From JBBQFC01 sp038321615 (GTDB lineage Bacteria > Bacteroidota > Bacteroidia > Flavobacteriales_D > Cryomorphaceae), in the NCBI GenBank assembly GCA_038321615.1, contig JBBQFC010000067.1, positions 1 through 15,590 of the forward strand: a stretch of 15,590 nt of DNA. Direction: 5' to 3'. Position numbers and translations under genes: made by a program. Below the pieces are notes generated by a model. The model made no database searches. It saw nothing but the letters and a program-made list of their open reading frames with translations, and was not told the origin of the DNA. Below are positions 1-7,979 of the stretch, in pieces. Each line of letters starts with the position of its first letter. Positions within the stretch are counted from its first letter, which is position 1.

Positions 1-444
1 AGTGATAGCAGCGATTTCTTCGGGCGTTTTTCCAGCATCCTCGGCCAAATGCTTCAAATGGTCAACAGAGAGCGTGTCTGTGAAAGCGTAACCTTCCATA
101 ATGGCAAGCTTGCCTTCTACCCCCGATGTGGGTACAAAAAAACCGTAGTCTTTGAATCTTACGCGCATTTCTTTGCCATCGCCCATATCTACTATCATCC
201 AGCAGCCTTTCATCTTGCAGGTTTCGTTTATTGTTGCTTTGATTTTTGCAGGAAGGCTATCGGTTTTTTCCATAGCTGCGTAGAGTTGGCTTGAGGCCAT
301 AGCACCGTCGGTGGAGATAGCTTCACCATATGTATTGACTCCTGTTGCTACTGCTTCTGCTTCGACCGCAGTTTCGACTGGTTTTTCTGTGCTTCCGCAT
401 GCGGCTATAAAAAGTGCTGCAGAAATAAAAAGTACGTGTTTCAT
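1..444 (-). CDS. DUF4920 lipoprotein, 3' end cut by window edge
   Basis: Probable small periplasmic lipoprotein of unknown function. The reading frame is open from ATG at 444 through the left edge (148 codons seen). The N-terminus is a short hydrophobic signal ending in a lipobox (FIAAC), so C16 would be lipidated. After an acidic/Ala/Val linker (about residues 20-36) comes the core, with NTYGEAIS near 37-44 and the diagnostic CKMKGCWM at 76-83 (a Cys-X4-Cys pair), followed by RFKDYGFFVP and a polar C-terminal part. This pattern matches DUF4920 proteins of Bacteroidota as I remember the family; full members are only slightly longer, so probably only a short tail is missing. It is last in the minus-strand gene run, 39 nt after the OmpA-family gene. 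The two Cys could bind a metal or form a disulfide (inference). Family call fairly sure, function unknown. Confidence 0.8.
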   Translation of the reverse strand, partial: MKHVLFISAALFIAACGSTEKPVETAVEAEAVATGVNTYGEAISTDGAMASSQLYAAMEKTDSLPAKIKATINETCKMKGCWMIVDMGDGKEMRVRFKDYGFFVPTSGVEGKLAIMEGYAFTDTLSVDHLKHLAEDAGKTPEEIAAIT

Positions 445-461
445 GATTTCGATTTGAAGGG

Positions 462-494
462 TAAAAGTAAAGAAAGTAGCCAATTATTGCCCAA
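462..494 (-). promoter_or_regulatory. possible internal Bacteroidota promoter before DUF4920 gene
   Basis: On the minus strand a TTG (492-494, inside the last codons of the OmpA-family gene) lies 22 nt before TACTTTTA (462-469). This resembles the Bacteroidota -33/-7 pair TTG / TAnnTTTG with the last base changed. It would give a leader of roughly 10-15 nt before the ATG at 444. It may let the lipoprotein be made apart from the upstream genes. Weak, because A/T-rich chance matches are common. Confidence 0.3.
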
Positions 495-2514
495 CTACCT
501 TAAATTCTGTTCGGCGATTTTTTGAACGATTGGATTCGGTGGTATTTGGCAATAGGGGTTTAGTATCTCCGTAGCCCTTAAATGTCATCCGGCGTGGGTC
601 AACGCCTATATCCTGTAAATATCCGAAGACTTCAAAAGCTCGATCGGTGCTAAGAATAAGATTTAGCTTTGAATCGCCCACATCATCGGTATGCCCGGCA
701 ATTTGGATTCGCAAAGAGCTATTCTCAGCAAGAAACCCGGCAAAATCGTTCAACACATTCTTTGAAGCATCGTTTAAATCAGACGAATTAGTCGCAAAGC
801 GAATATCATTGAGGCTGTAAGTAGCTCCAGTATGCATTTCATCGAGCGCAACGCTTGCTTGCTGCACGACATGAAGAGTATCTTCAAGAGTAAAAACGCG
901 CGAATTGAATGCCGTAGGATGGCTTTTGCTGGAAACGCTAAAAACCACTGGCTCGCCTTTACTCAGGTTCACTAAGGCCGCATAAGAACCATCTTCTGCA
1001 TTTACGGCTATTTCTTCGACCTTCTTTGATTCAGCGTACTTCAATTGCACTTTAGCGTCACTAACTGGGTTACCAGTGTCGTCGGTGACTAAGCCTTTCA
1101 AGATCAGCACCTTATCGGGTCTTGCCGTTTTGGGTACTTCAAAAGAAAACACATCCAGACCTTTTGCCGACTCCATGTTTGAAGAAGCGAAAAAGGCGCG
1201 ACTACCATCAGTACTCACTACCAAGCCATGTTCATCCTGTTTAGAATTTATAGGATATCCTAAGTTCACAGGGTCGGTCCAGGTGCCGTCATCCGTTTGT
1301 TTGCAATAGTAAATATCATAGCCTCCCGCCCCTATTCTACCATTACTCGAGAAATACATCGTGCGACTGTCGGCATGTAGGAACGGACTTTTATCATTCC
1401 CGGACGTGTTGATGGGTTTTCCCAATGATTTTGCTGCCGTCCATTGGCCCTTTCCGATGCGGGTGCTGTAGTAAATATCGATCGTCGGGTTGCCATCGGC
1501 ATCGTTGGTACTCCCTTCGCGCACGGTTGAAAAATACAGCGTATTTCCATCGGCCGATAGGGTAGGTTGCGCTTCCCAACCTTCGGTGTTCACGGCTGGT
1601 CCAAGGTTGGTCAAACCGCTCCAATTGAGCACTTCCCTGCCGGAAACATCTTTGGAACGTTCATAATTTGTGACATAGATATCGCAATTTTTATAGCGCT
1701 CCGTTACAGGTTGACAAACGGTGACGAACATCTCGCGGTTATCGAGCGAAAGACTAACGCCCCCATAATTGTCCCCAACGTTGAAAGGAGGTGGTAAGGG
1801 TTTTGAATCTTTATAAAAGTTGGGGTCTTCGGTTTGTCGTGCCTCCATAAAGAGCTCTACTTCGCGGGTGTATACGCTTCCCATTTCCCTTATATTCTCC
1901 TTTCGGGTGAAAAATATAAGCTCATTATCGGGCGAAAGCATGGGTAAATATTCGTCTGCAGCAGAGTTTACACCTCCGAGCAGCACGGGGTTAAAAGCTA
2001 CCGGATTGGCATAGAAATCGACGTAGAACTTCACTTCCGGAACTATATCGCGCACATCTTTCTCTTTGATAGATTGATCGCGGGAGACCTTTCCATTGGC
2101 CGCATCGAAATTCAAAAATCCTTCAAAAGCCTGGAGCGCTTCCTTATAATCTTGACCCGAATAATAAATCAGGCCAGCATAATAATGCGCGTCGGCGTGG
2201 TAAGCAGGACATTGTTCTATTACCTTCTCAAATTGGTCAAGTGCCTGCTCGTATGAGCCATTTCGATCAACAGCTATTTGATATTCCGCTCTGGCAAGAC
2301 TGAAACGACAAGCCAAACAATTGGGATCAATCTCCAGCGACTGTTTCAGCACGGCGCGGCGCTCGTCCATCACCAATCCAGAGCTGCCGGTGGCCTCGTT
2401 GAGTAATTTCTGAACCTTTTTTGAAATTTCCTGATTGCAATTATCCTGCGCCAAACCTGTAAAGTAGTTCAGCAAAAGCGAAATAAAGAGTATGTAGCGC
2501 CCTTTTCTATTCAC
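484..2514 (-). CDS. TPR / PD40 propeller / OmpA-domain envelope protein (PorE-like architecture)
   Basis: A 676-residue exported protein predicted to sit in the periplasm or on the outer membrane and bind peptidoglycan. Order of parts: signal peptide 1-22 (FTGLAQ, signal-peptidase-I type, no lipobox); TPR-like helices about 55-140; PD40/WD40-like blades around DEYLPMLSPDNELIFF (187-202), EAQPTLSADGNTLYFS (314-329), DKSPFLHADSRTMYFSS (374-390) and 426-457; a carboxypeptidase-regulatory-like beta domain about 470-530; and a C-terminal OmpA domain 565-676. In the OmpA domain, GHTDDVG (607-613) supplies D610 and LSTDRA supplies R625, 15 residues apart, as in OmpA proteins that bind diaminopimelate. 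NRRTEFKV closes the domain. The start is GTG at 2514, 2 nt after the AsmA-like gene stops; the next ATG is 48 codons in and would remove the signal peptide. The domain order and length recall the type IX secretion protein PorE, but Bacteroidota carry several paralogues, so I give no symbol. Confidence 0.88.
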   Translation of the reverse strand: MNRKGRYILFISLLLNYFTGLAQDNCNQEISKKVQKLLNEATGSSGLVMDERRAVLKQSLEIDPNCLACRFSLARAEYQIAVDRNGSYEQALDQFEKVIEQCPAYHADAHYYAGLIYYSGQDYKEALQAFEGFLNFDAANGKVSRDQSIKEKDVRDIVPEVKFYVDFYANPVAFNPVLLGGVNSAADEYLPMLSPDNELIFFTRKENIREMGSVYTREVELFMEARQTEDPNFYKDSKPLPPPFNVGDNYGGVSLSLDNREMFVTVCQPVTERYKNCDIYVTNYERSKDVSGREVLNWSGLTNLGPAVNTEGWEAQPTLSADGNTLYFSTVREGSTNDADGNPTIDIYYSTRIGKGQWTAAKSLGKPINTSGNDKSPFLHADSRTMYFSSNGRIGAGGYDIYYCKQTDDGTWTDPVNLGYPINSKQDEHGLVVSTDGSRAFFASSNMESAKGLDVFSFEVPKTARPDKVLILKGLVTDDTGNPVSDAKVQLKYAESKKVEEIAVNAEDGSYAALVNLSKGEPVVFSVSSKSHPTAFNSRVFTLEDTLHVVQQASVALDEMHTGATYSLNDIRFATNSSDLNDASKNVLNDFAGFLAENSSLRIQIAGHTDDVGDSKLNLILSTDRAFEVFGYLQDIGVDPRRMTFKGYGDTKPLLPNTTESNRSKNRRTEFKVVGQ

Positions 2515-2516
2515 CC

Positions 2517-5342
2517 TTATGGATTAATCTTCGCAGCTTCGGCTCGAGCCTTTGCCATTATCCCATCGGCTCGCTTTTTAGCTTCCGCTTCCAAGTTATT
2601 CGCCTGCTTGTCAGCTTCTTTCTTCAGCTTATCCCCGGCCAGTTTGGCTGCCTGTTTCGTAAAAGGATTGGTAGCTTCAGCTTCCAGATTCTTTGCTTGT
2701 TTATCGGCTTCATCGCGCAGAGCTTTTGCCTGCTTTTTAGATTCGGCTATCAACGCGTCGGCTTGTTTTTGAGCATCGGCAATGATCTTATCTGCCTGTT
2801 CGGAAGCCTCTTTTCGCACGTCCTTAACGGCTTCGTCCACGCGCTCTTTCACTTCTTCTTTCACTGCATCGATCGCCTGATTTTTCAAGTCCTTACCTTC
2901 CATACCTTCAAACGAAGGAGTGATTGTCGGATCGTCCATGGCCCCGTTTACGCGTACACCAATATTGATAAATTCACCGAGCGACACATTGGCGCCAAGC
3001 ACACTATTGGCCTGCGATAGAAGTCCTTCCGCCATTTTATTGAAGTCTCCACCCAACTCCGCCCGAGGAACTTTCATTTTCAAAAGGTAATCTACCTGCT
3101 GGTCAAAACTGCTGTATCCTGAAATATTGGTATTGATACTATTGATCTTTACATCGAAAGGTTCTGTAATAACCTTGCCATTTTCGATTACGAAGGTGGC
3201 CTTCACATCTTTAATCTCTTGCCTGGCAAGCTTAGGTGACTTCAAAGTGCTGGCCAGTTTTTGGAGAAAATTACCGCCTTCAAGCGTAATAAGCGGACTC
3301 GAAAGCGACCCCCGTCCGTTCATCGTCTCGTACACAGGGTCAAGCGCCGCGGTGAGATCCATCACGATGGAGAGATCAGAATTAATTTTGCCTTTAGCAT
3401 ATTGGGCGATCGGCGCTAAAGTCTGCACTGTGTTAAACGCTTCGAAAGCCATTGGAATATCGATATTCTTCATATTGTATGCGAAATCAACTTTGGGAGT
3501 AGTAACATCCTGTGTATTGTATGAACCATTGAGGCGCATCGATCCATCAAGGGTTTCAAAATCCACGTCTTTCATTGAGGCCGTTGAATTGCGGACGGTG
3601 ATTTGACCTTTCATATTTTTCAAAGACAGGTTATCGTAAATCAACTCGCCGATGGCTGCGTTGAGCACTATATCGAGATTATCGGGCACCAAGGCGGGCT
3701 CTTCATCAGTAGGCGCACCGTTGCTTTCAACAGTCTCGGTAGGTGTTGGAGTTGCGGTGGTGTCAGTAGCCATATATTTATTGAGGTCAATACGATCGGC
3801 AGTGAAGTTAAATACCCCGTGAAGCGTGGTATCGAGCAGCGCGTAAGCGATGTAATTATCCACATACCCATTCATCTGCATGTTAATGGCATCGTAGGTC
3901 ATCTTTAACGTTTCCAGATCGAGTTTTTGAGGGGTTATCGATACTTTGGCCTCAGGGATAGCCAGGGCCAAATCAGCATCTTTATAGTTGAACGACATAA
4001 GCGATGCCGTACCACCCGCTTGGAACTCATCGAAACGTTGGTTTTCGATGTCACTCATACGCCCGTCCAGGCTGAAATGAGCGGCTAAAATCCCGGAGAT
4101 CGTTTCGATGTTCTCCATCGGAATCAAGTCTTTGAAGGTTCCGAGATCAAGGTCTGCATCCACCTTGGTTTTTATATTCGGATCGGTCATCGGCTGGCGC
4201 AAAGCAAGCGTAGCGTCAATGGTATTGGGCTGAGTAGCTGTTTTGCCAAGCTCCATGTGAAATTTAGGAACATCGATAGTCATCAAGTCAAGGTCATTGC
4301 CTTCTGGGCTCGCCACCTTCAAGTCGAGCTCAATGTTCTCAATACTCCTTGGCAAATCGGGGTATTGCACCCTCCCCTTTTCGATGGAAGTTTGAATGGC
4401 GAATGCAGGCATTGAATTGTCATTGTAAACGCCCTTTACCATTCCCGAAAAGTCGAATTTACCTTCCGCTTTTATACCATCTAAATCTTCAGCGTAATAG
4501 GCCGGAATAAGGCTTATCAGCGATTTAAGATCGTTGTCCTTCGTGCTGAAGGTTAAATCCATATCGATATCGTCGGCAGGCATAGCGAGCCAACCATCAA
4601 AGGCCAATTTCAAGCGATTCATTTCCAATAGATTATCCATAAAGGTGAACTTCATATTGGTCATATCCATGGCTATATCTGCTTTAAGGCCGGTTTTAAC
4701 ATCTTTCATATACTTGATGCCACCGTAATCCACATTTAACTTTTCGATTTCCGTTTTGGTGTACAGCGTAAAAACGTCTTGCTCGAAGTCGCCCTTTCCA
4801 TTATGATCGAAATTGCCCATGGCGAAAACCATTTCCAAGCTGGCATCGTCGTACACGAGATTTCCTTTTTTGATTCCATACTCTTTAATCGTTAGCGAAA
4901 CGGGGTCTGAAACTTCCGTTGGCTCTTCCACCACCGTGGAGTCGCTGGGGATTGCGATATCGTAATTGGCCGTACCATCTTTAAGGACTTTCACATTCAA
5001 ATTTGGCTCGTCGAGAAAAATACGCTTGATGATGATCTGCTCTCCGCGAATGACGCTCATTACATTTAATGTAAGCTCCAGATTCTTCATGGACACCAGC
5101 GTATCGCCGAGAAAAGGCTCCTTATTAGCGATGCTCAGGTCTTCGATTTGGACAGAAAGGTTGGGAAAGCTGCGTATGAGCGATAAGTCCACATCCGAAA
5201 AATCGAGCGTAGCGTTCAGGTTTTTATTGGCTTCATTGCGAATGAGCTCAATAATCTTTCCTTTAAATGCAAATGGAATAATGATCAAGGCTGCTATAAA
5301 GAGCAAAACGATGATTCCGATAATTTTGAGTGCTTTTTTCAT
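2517..5342 (-). CDS. AsmA-like envelope protein with coiled-coil tail
   Basis: A 941-residue protein anchored in the inner membrane by one N-terminal segment (residues 7-25), with the rest in the periplasm. The N-terminal third has the AsmA signature: FSDVDLSLIRSFPNLSVQIE (48-67), then a beta-rich stretch with KRIFLDEPNLNVKVLKDG (106-123). Long repeated beta strands follow to about residue 825, interrupted by a Thr/Pro/Glu-rich linker near 523-550. This is what one expects of the AsmA/TamB/YhdP group, which are thought to form hydrophobic grooves that carry lipids between membranes (family knowledge; role here inferred). The last 97 residues are an Ala/Lys/Glu-rich tail of 11-residue repeats, an unusual addition described separately. 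The ATG at 5342 overlaps the symporter stop as ATGA, and the stop lies 2 nt before the OmpA-family GTG, so translation of the three is probably coupled. Family secure; the transported lipid cannot be read from the sequence. Confidence 0.87.
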   Translation of the reverse strand: MKKALKIIGIIVLLFIAALIIIPFAFKGKIIELIRNEANKNLNATLDFSDVDLSLIRSFPNLSVQIEDLSIANKEPFLGDTLVSMKNLELTLNVMSVIRGEQIIIKRIFLDEPNLNVKVLKDGTANYDIAIPSDSTVVEEPTEVSDPVSLTIKEYGIKKGNLVYDDASLEMVFAMGNFDHNGKGDFEQDVFTLYTKTEIEKLNVDYGGIKYMKDVKTGLKADIAMDMTNMKFTFMDNLLEMNRLKLAFDGWLAMPADDIDMDLTFSTKDNDLKSLISLIPAYYAEDLDGIKAEGKFDFSGMVKGVYNDNSMPAFAIQTSIEKGRVQYPDLPRSIENIELDLKVASPEGNDLDLMTIDVPKFHMELGKTATQPNTIDATLALRQPMTDPNIKTKVDADLDLGTFKDLIPMENIETISGILAAHFSLDGRMSDIENQRFDEFQAGGTASLMSFNYKDADLALAIPEAKVSITPQKLDLETLKMTYDAINMQMNGYVDNYIAYALLDTTLHGVFNFTADRIDLNKYMATDTTATPTPTETVESNGAPTDEEPALVPDNLDIVLNAAIGELIYDNLSLKNMKGQITVRNSTASMKDVDFETLDGSMRLNGSYNTQDVTTPKVDFAYNMKNIDIPMAFEAFNTVQTLAPIAQYAKGKINSDLSIVMDLTAALDPVYETMNGRGSLSSPLITLEGGNFLQKLASTLKSPKLARQEIKDVKATFVIENGKVITEPFDVKINSINTNISGYSSFDQQVDYLLKMKVPRAELGGDFNKMAEGLLSQANSVLGANVSLGEFINIGVRVNGAMDDPTITPSFEGMEGKDLKNQAIDAVKEEVKERVDEAVKDVRKEASEQADKIIADAQKQADALIAESKKQAKALRDEADKQAKNLEAEATNPFTKQAAKLAGDKLKKEADKQANNLEAEAKKRADGIMAKARAEAAKINP
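2520..2810 (-). repeat. hendecad (11-residue) repeats encoding AsmA-like C-terminal tail
   Basis: Residues 845-941 of the AsmA-like protein divide into 11-residue units: EASEQADKIIA, DAQKQADALIA, ESKKQAKALRD, EADKQAKNLEA, EATNPFTKQAA, a 9-residue unit KLAGDKLKK, then EADKQANNLEA, EAKKRADGIMA and KARAEAAKINP. Ala recurs at fixed positions, as in right-handed hendecad coiled coils. At DNA level 2580-2618 and 2673-2711 match at 30 of 39 positions, which points to old internal duplication. One unit carries an NPF break. Confidence 0.8.
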
Positions 5343-6754
5343 GGTAGTTTGATTGGGTAGTTAAGTTCGTTTTCGCTTTTCGCAATAATGGTAGAAACGG
5401 TGGCATCGCCCGTGACATTAATAACGGTGCGGCACATATCTAATATACGATCGACGGGGAATATTATTGCAATCCAGAGCGGGTTCAAACCCACGCTTTG
5501 AAGCACGATAATCAGCATCACCAGGCCGGCACTTGGCACAGCAGCCGAGCCGATGGAAGCTAGGGTGGCGGTAAGTACAATTACCAATTGCTGGCTCAAA
5601 TCGAGATCGACCATGTGAAGCTGGGCGAGAAAAATAACTGCTACAGATTGGTAAAGGCTGGTGCCATCCATATTTACTGTTGCGCCTATTGGCAATACGA
5701 AGCTGGTAATATTGCGTGAAACACCTAAATTTTCTTCCACACAATCCATCGTTACCGGAAGGGTGGCAGCACTCGAACTGGTGCTAAAGGCCAAAAATTG
5801 CGCAGGACTAATTCGCTTAAAAAATTCGCGGTAGGTTAGCGGCTTTACCACTGTGCGTGCGATAACCGGATAAATACCAAAAAGGATGATCGCCAAACCA
5901 AGCACTACCGTGAGGCTGTAAACTCCAAGGCCTTTGAATATTTCGAAGACTTGAGCAGGTGTATCGGCCATACCAGCCAAAACGCCGGCCATCAAGGCAA
6001 ATACAAAGAAAGGAGCGGCCTGCATCACAATATCAACCATTTTGAGAAAGACTTCATTGGTTCCTCGAATGAAATCCTTGACACTACTCACTTTTTCATC
6101 TGGAATTAAGGCAATTGCCACACCAAAGAAAATAGCAAACACAATGACCTGTAACATTAAGCCATTGTTGGAAATGGCAAACACAATATTTTCGGGCACC
6201 ATATCTACCAAAAACTGGAGCGGGCCCGCAGTTTTGGCAGCTTCCGCCGATTTCATTTTACTGGTTGCCACTTCGTTTTGCGCTTCTGCGGCGGCCTTTG
6301 CTACTGCTTCGCTCACATATTGGGCATAAGCAGGATCGGTCGCGAAGGAGCGGCCGTCCTTGATTCTAATTCCCGATTCGTTGGCCCATGTTTCGTAAGA
6401 GATGCGGTTCTTGATGCGGGTTTCCTGATCTACAAATTTACCTGGAGCTATTACATTTACCAAAAAGAGACCCAGGCTTACGGCAAAAATAGTCGTCATC
6501 AGATAAATGCCGAGGGTCTTAGCTCCCACCCTGCCGAGCTTCGAAATATCCTTGAGATCGGCGATACCAGCGATAATCGAAAAAAGTACGAGCGGGACGG
6601 CGATAAATTTCAGCGCTCGAATAAAGATCACCCCAAAAGGGTTAATCCAGTTTCGCGTAAATTCATTCCAGCCGAAGTAGCTTGAAGCAAAAGCCCAAAT
6701 AATGCCGATTACCAGACCGATAATGATTTTCCAATGCAGGGCTAATTTCTTCAT
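5339..6754 (-). CDS. dicarboxylate/acidic amino acid:cation symporter (GltPh/DAACS family)
   Basis: Inner-membrane secondary transporter, probably importing glutamate or aspartate with Na+ or H+. The 471-residue protein has the family's eight helices and two hairpins. Visible motifs: the Ser-rich FSTSSSAAT (323-331) of hairpin 1, NMDGT (361-365) in helix 7, GSAAVPSAG (402-410) of hairpin 2, and VDRILDMCRTVINVTGDA (434-451) in helix 8. The last has D439, R442, T443, N446 and D450, aligning with GltPh D394, R397, T398, N401 and D405. The Arg is the residue that favours acidic substrates. A hydrophilic Ala/Lys/Glu-rich insertion of about 70 residues (about 108-178) sits between helices 3 and 4, longer than in GltPh. 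I chose ATG at 6754, which overlaps the aroC stop as ATGA; the frame also allows a TTG at 6781 inside aroC, which adds nine residues not expected for the family. Its own stop overlaps the AsmA-like start in the same way. Confidence 0.93.
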   Translation of the reverse strand: MKKLALHWKIIIGLVIGIIWAFASSYFGWNEFTRNWINPFGVIFIRALKFIAVPLVLFSIIAGIADLKDISKLGRVGAKTLGIYLMTTIFAVSLGLFLVNVIAPGKFVDQETRIKNRISYETWANESGIRIKDGRSFATDPAYAQYVSEAVAKAAAEAQNEVATSKMKSAEAAKTAGPLQFLVDMVPENIVFAISNNGLMLQVIVFAIFFGVAIALIPDEKVSSVKDFIRGTNEVFLKMVDIVMQAAPFFVFALMAGVLAGMADTPAQVFEIFKGLGVYSLTVVLGLAIILFGIYPVIARTVVKPLTYREFFKRISPAQFLAFSTSSSAATLPVTMDCVEENLGVSRNITSFVLPIGATVNMDGTSLYQSVAVIFLAQLHMVDLDLSQQLVIVLTATLASIGSAAVPSAGLVMLIIVLQSVGLNPLWIAIIFPVDRILDMCRTVINVTGDATVSTIIAKSENELNYPIKLP

Positions 6755-7827
6755 AGCCGCGCGGTTTTGTTTCTCAGCCAATGGTCGGCAAGGACGAGGG
6801 CGGCCATTGCTTCAACTATGGCTACGGCACGAGGTAGCACGCAGGGATCGTGTCGACCTTTGATGGAAATGTCCGTTGACACGCCATCTTTATCAACCGT
6901 CTCCTGATTCTTAGAAATACTGGCTACAGGTTTGAATGCCACACTGAAACAGATATCCATTCCATTGGAAATGCCTCCCTGTATGCCACCGCTGTGATTG
7001 GTTTTAGTGGCGATTTTACCGTCTTGATTTTCAAAAGCATCGTTGTGAACGGAGCCAGGCAACTGTGTTCCAGCAAAACCGCTTCCTATTTCAAAACCCT
7101 TAACGGCATTGATGCTGAGCATTGCTTTGCCAAGGTCGGCGTGTAGTTTATCAAAAACCGGCTCTCCAAGACCTGCGGGCACTTTTCGAGCCCTACAAGT
7201 TATTATTCCACCAAGGGTATCGCCTTCTGCCTGCGCTTTTTCAATCAGTTTTCGCATGGCCGCTGCTGTTTCTTCATCCGGACAACGGAGTTCGTTTTCG
7301 GCCTTTCCAAAGTCGGAATCGGTCAATTCCCTCCCCATACTTGCAGTACCAACGGCTGTTACAAACGCTTGGATTTCAACACCAATACTGGCCAGTAGTT
7401 GCTTTGCGATTGCTCCTGCGGCCACACGGGTGGCGGTTTCGCGGGCACTCGACCTCCCACCTCCACGGTGATCGCGATGTCCGTATTTACTATCGTAAGC
7501 AAAGTCGGCATGCGAGGGTCGATACACGTTGCGAAGCTGATCGTAATCTTCGGATTTTTGATCGCCATTGCGGATTACAAATCCGATGGGACTGCCGGTA
7601 GTGCGCCCTTCAAAAATTCCCGAGAGCCACTCAATTTGATCGGTTTCAGATCGCTGCGTGGTTAGAGAACTTTGTCCCGGGCGGCGGCGGCTCATATCTT
7701 CGGCTGCTGCATCGAAATCTACAAGCAAACCTGCCGGACAGCCATCTATCACTCCGCCAACTGCTGAGCCATGCGACTCGCCAAACGAAGTAAAACGGAA
7801 AATTTCGCCAAAGGTATTTCCGGCCAT
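6751..7827 (-). CDS. aroC: chorismate synthase
   Basis: Cytosolic enzyme for the last shikimate-pathway step: it removes phosphate from 5-enolpyruvylshikimate-3-phosphate to give chorismate, using reduced FMN. The 358-residue length is normal. Family motifs are all present: MAGNTFGEIFRFTSFGESHG at the start (H19), RRRPGQ (47-52), YRPSHADFAYDSKYGHRD (102-119, H106), RGGGRSSARETATRVAAGAI (121-140), and RHDPCVLPRAVAIVEAM (325-341). The frame stays open upstream to about 7905, but the ATG at 7827 puts the protein exactly at the conserved N-terminus, so I use it. It is the first gene of the minus-strand unit; its TGA shares four bases with the symporter ATG. No other aromatic-pathway gene is nearby, so its link to the envelope genes behind it is positional rather than metabolic. 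Confidence 0.97.
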   Translation of the reverse strand: MAGNTFGEIFRFTSFGESHGSAVGGVIDGCPAGLLVDFDAAAEDMSRRRPGQSSLTTQRSETDQIEWLSGIFEGRTTGSPIGFVIRNGDQKSEDYDQLRNVYRPSHADFAYDSKYGHRDHRGGGRSSARETATRVAAGAIAKQLLASIGVEIQAFVTAVGTASMGRELTDSDFGKAENELRCPDEETAAAMRKLIEKAQAEGDTLGGIITCRARKVPAGLGEPVFDKLHADLGKAMLSINAVKGFEIGSGFAGTQLPGSVHNDAFENQDGKIATKTNHSGGIQGGISNGMDICFSVAFKPVASISKNQETVDKDGVSTDISIKGRHDPCVLPRAVAIVEAMAALVLADHWLRNKTARL

Positions 7828-7832
7828 GGGGT

Positions 7833-7840
7833 CAAAGATA
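7833..7840 (-). promoter_or_regulatory. candidate -7 element just before aroC
   Basis: The minus strand reads TATCTTTG, a perfect TAnnTTTG, ending five bases before the aroC ATG. If used, transcription would begin at or near the A of the start codon and give a leaderless message. There is no TTG 17-23 nt upstream, so support is weak. No clear promoter was found for hutI on the other strand of the same 152-nt gap. Confidence 0.25.
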
Positions 7841-7979
7841 GCAACTCGAATGATGATTAATGATGGGGGTGGTTCTGGCGATTCGAATGCGGCAGACCCG
7901 GTCACAACGAGAAGAAATGCGAAGGCATAAAATCAATTTAGCATATTTGAAGCCAGAAACCAGCGAGCTCCTTTCACCT

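Noticed and set aside
3127..3606. 159-codon open frame on the plus strand
   Set aside because: Antisense to the AsmA-like gene, no family features, and no start signal.
6755..6781. TTG start nine codons earlier for the symporter
   Set aside because: The ATG at 6754 gives the family N-terminus and a standard ATGA overlap with aroC; the extension lies inside aroC.
7122..7601. Long plus-strand frames opposite aroC
   Set aside because: aroC carries full chorismate synthase motifs across this stretch; these are shadows.
7828..7905. N-terminal extension of aroC
   Set aside because: Chorismate synthases begin at the M-x-GNTFG motif, which is the ATG at 7827; the extension has no ATG start and crosses the candidate promoter.
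7860..7979. 40-codon N-terminal extension of hutI
   Set aside because: Family length and N-terminal sequence fit the ATG at 7980; upstream codons are basic and unlike the family.
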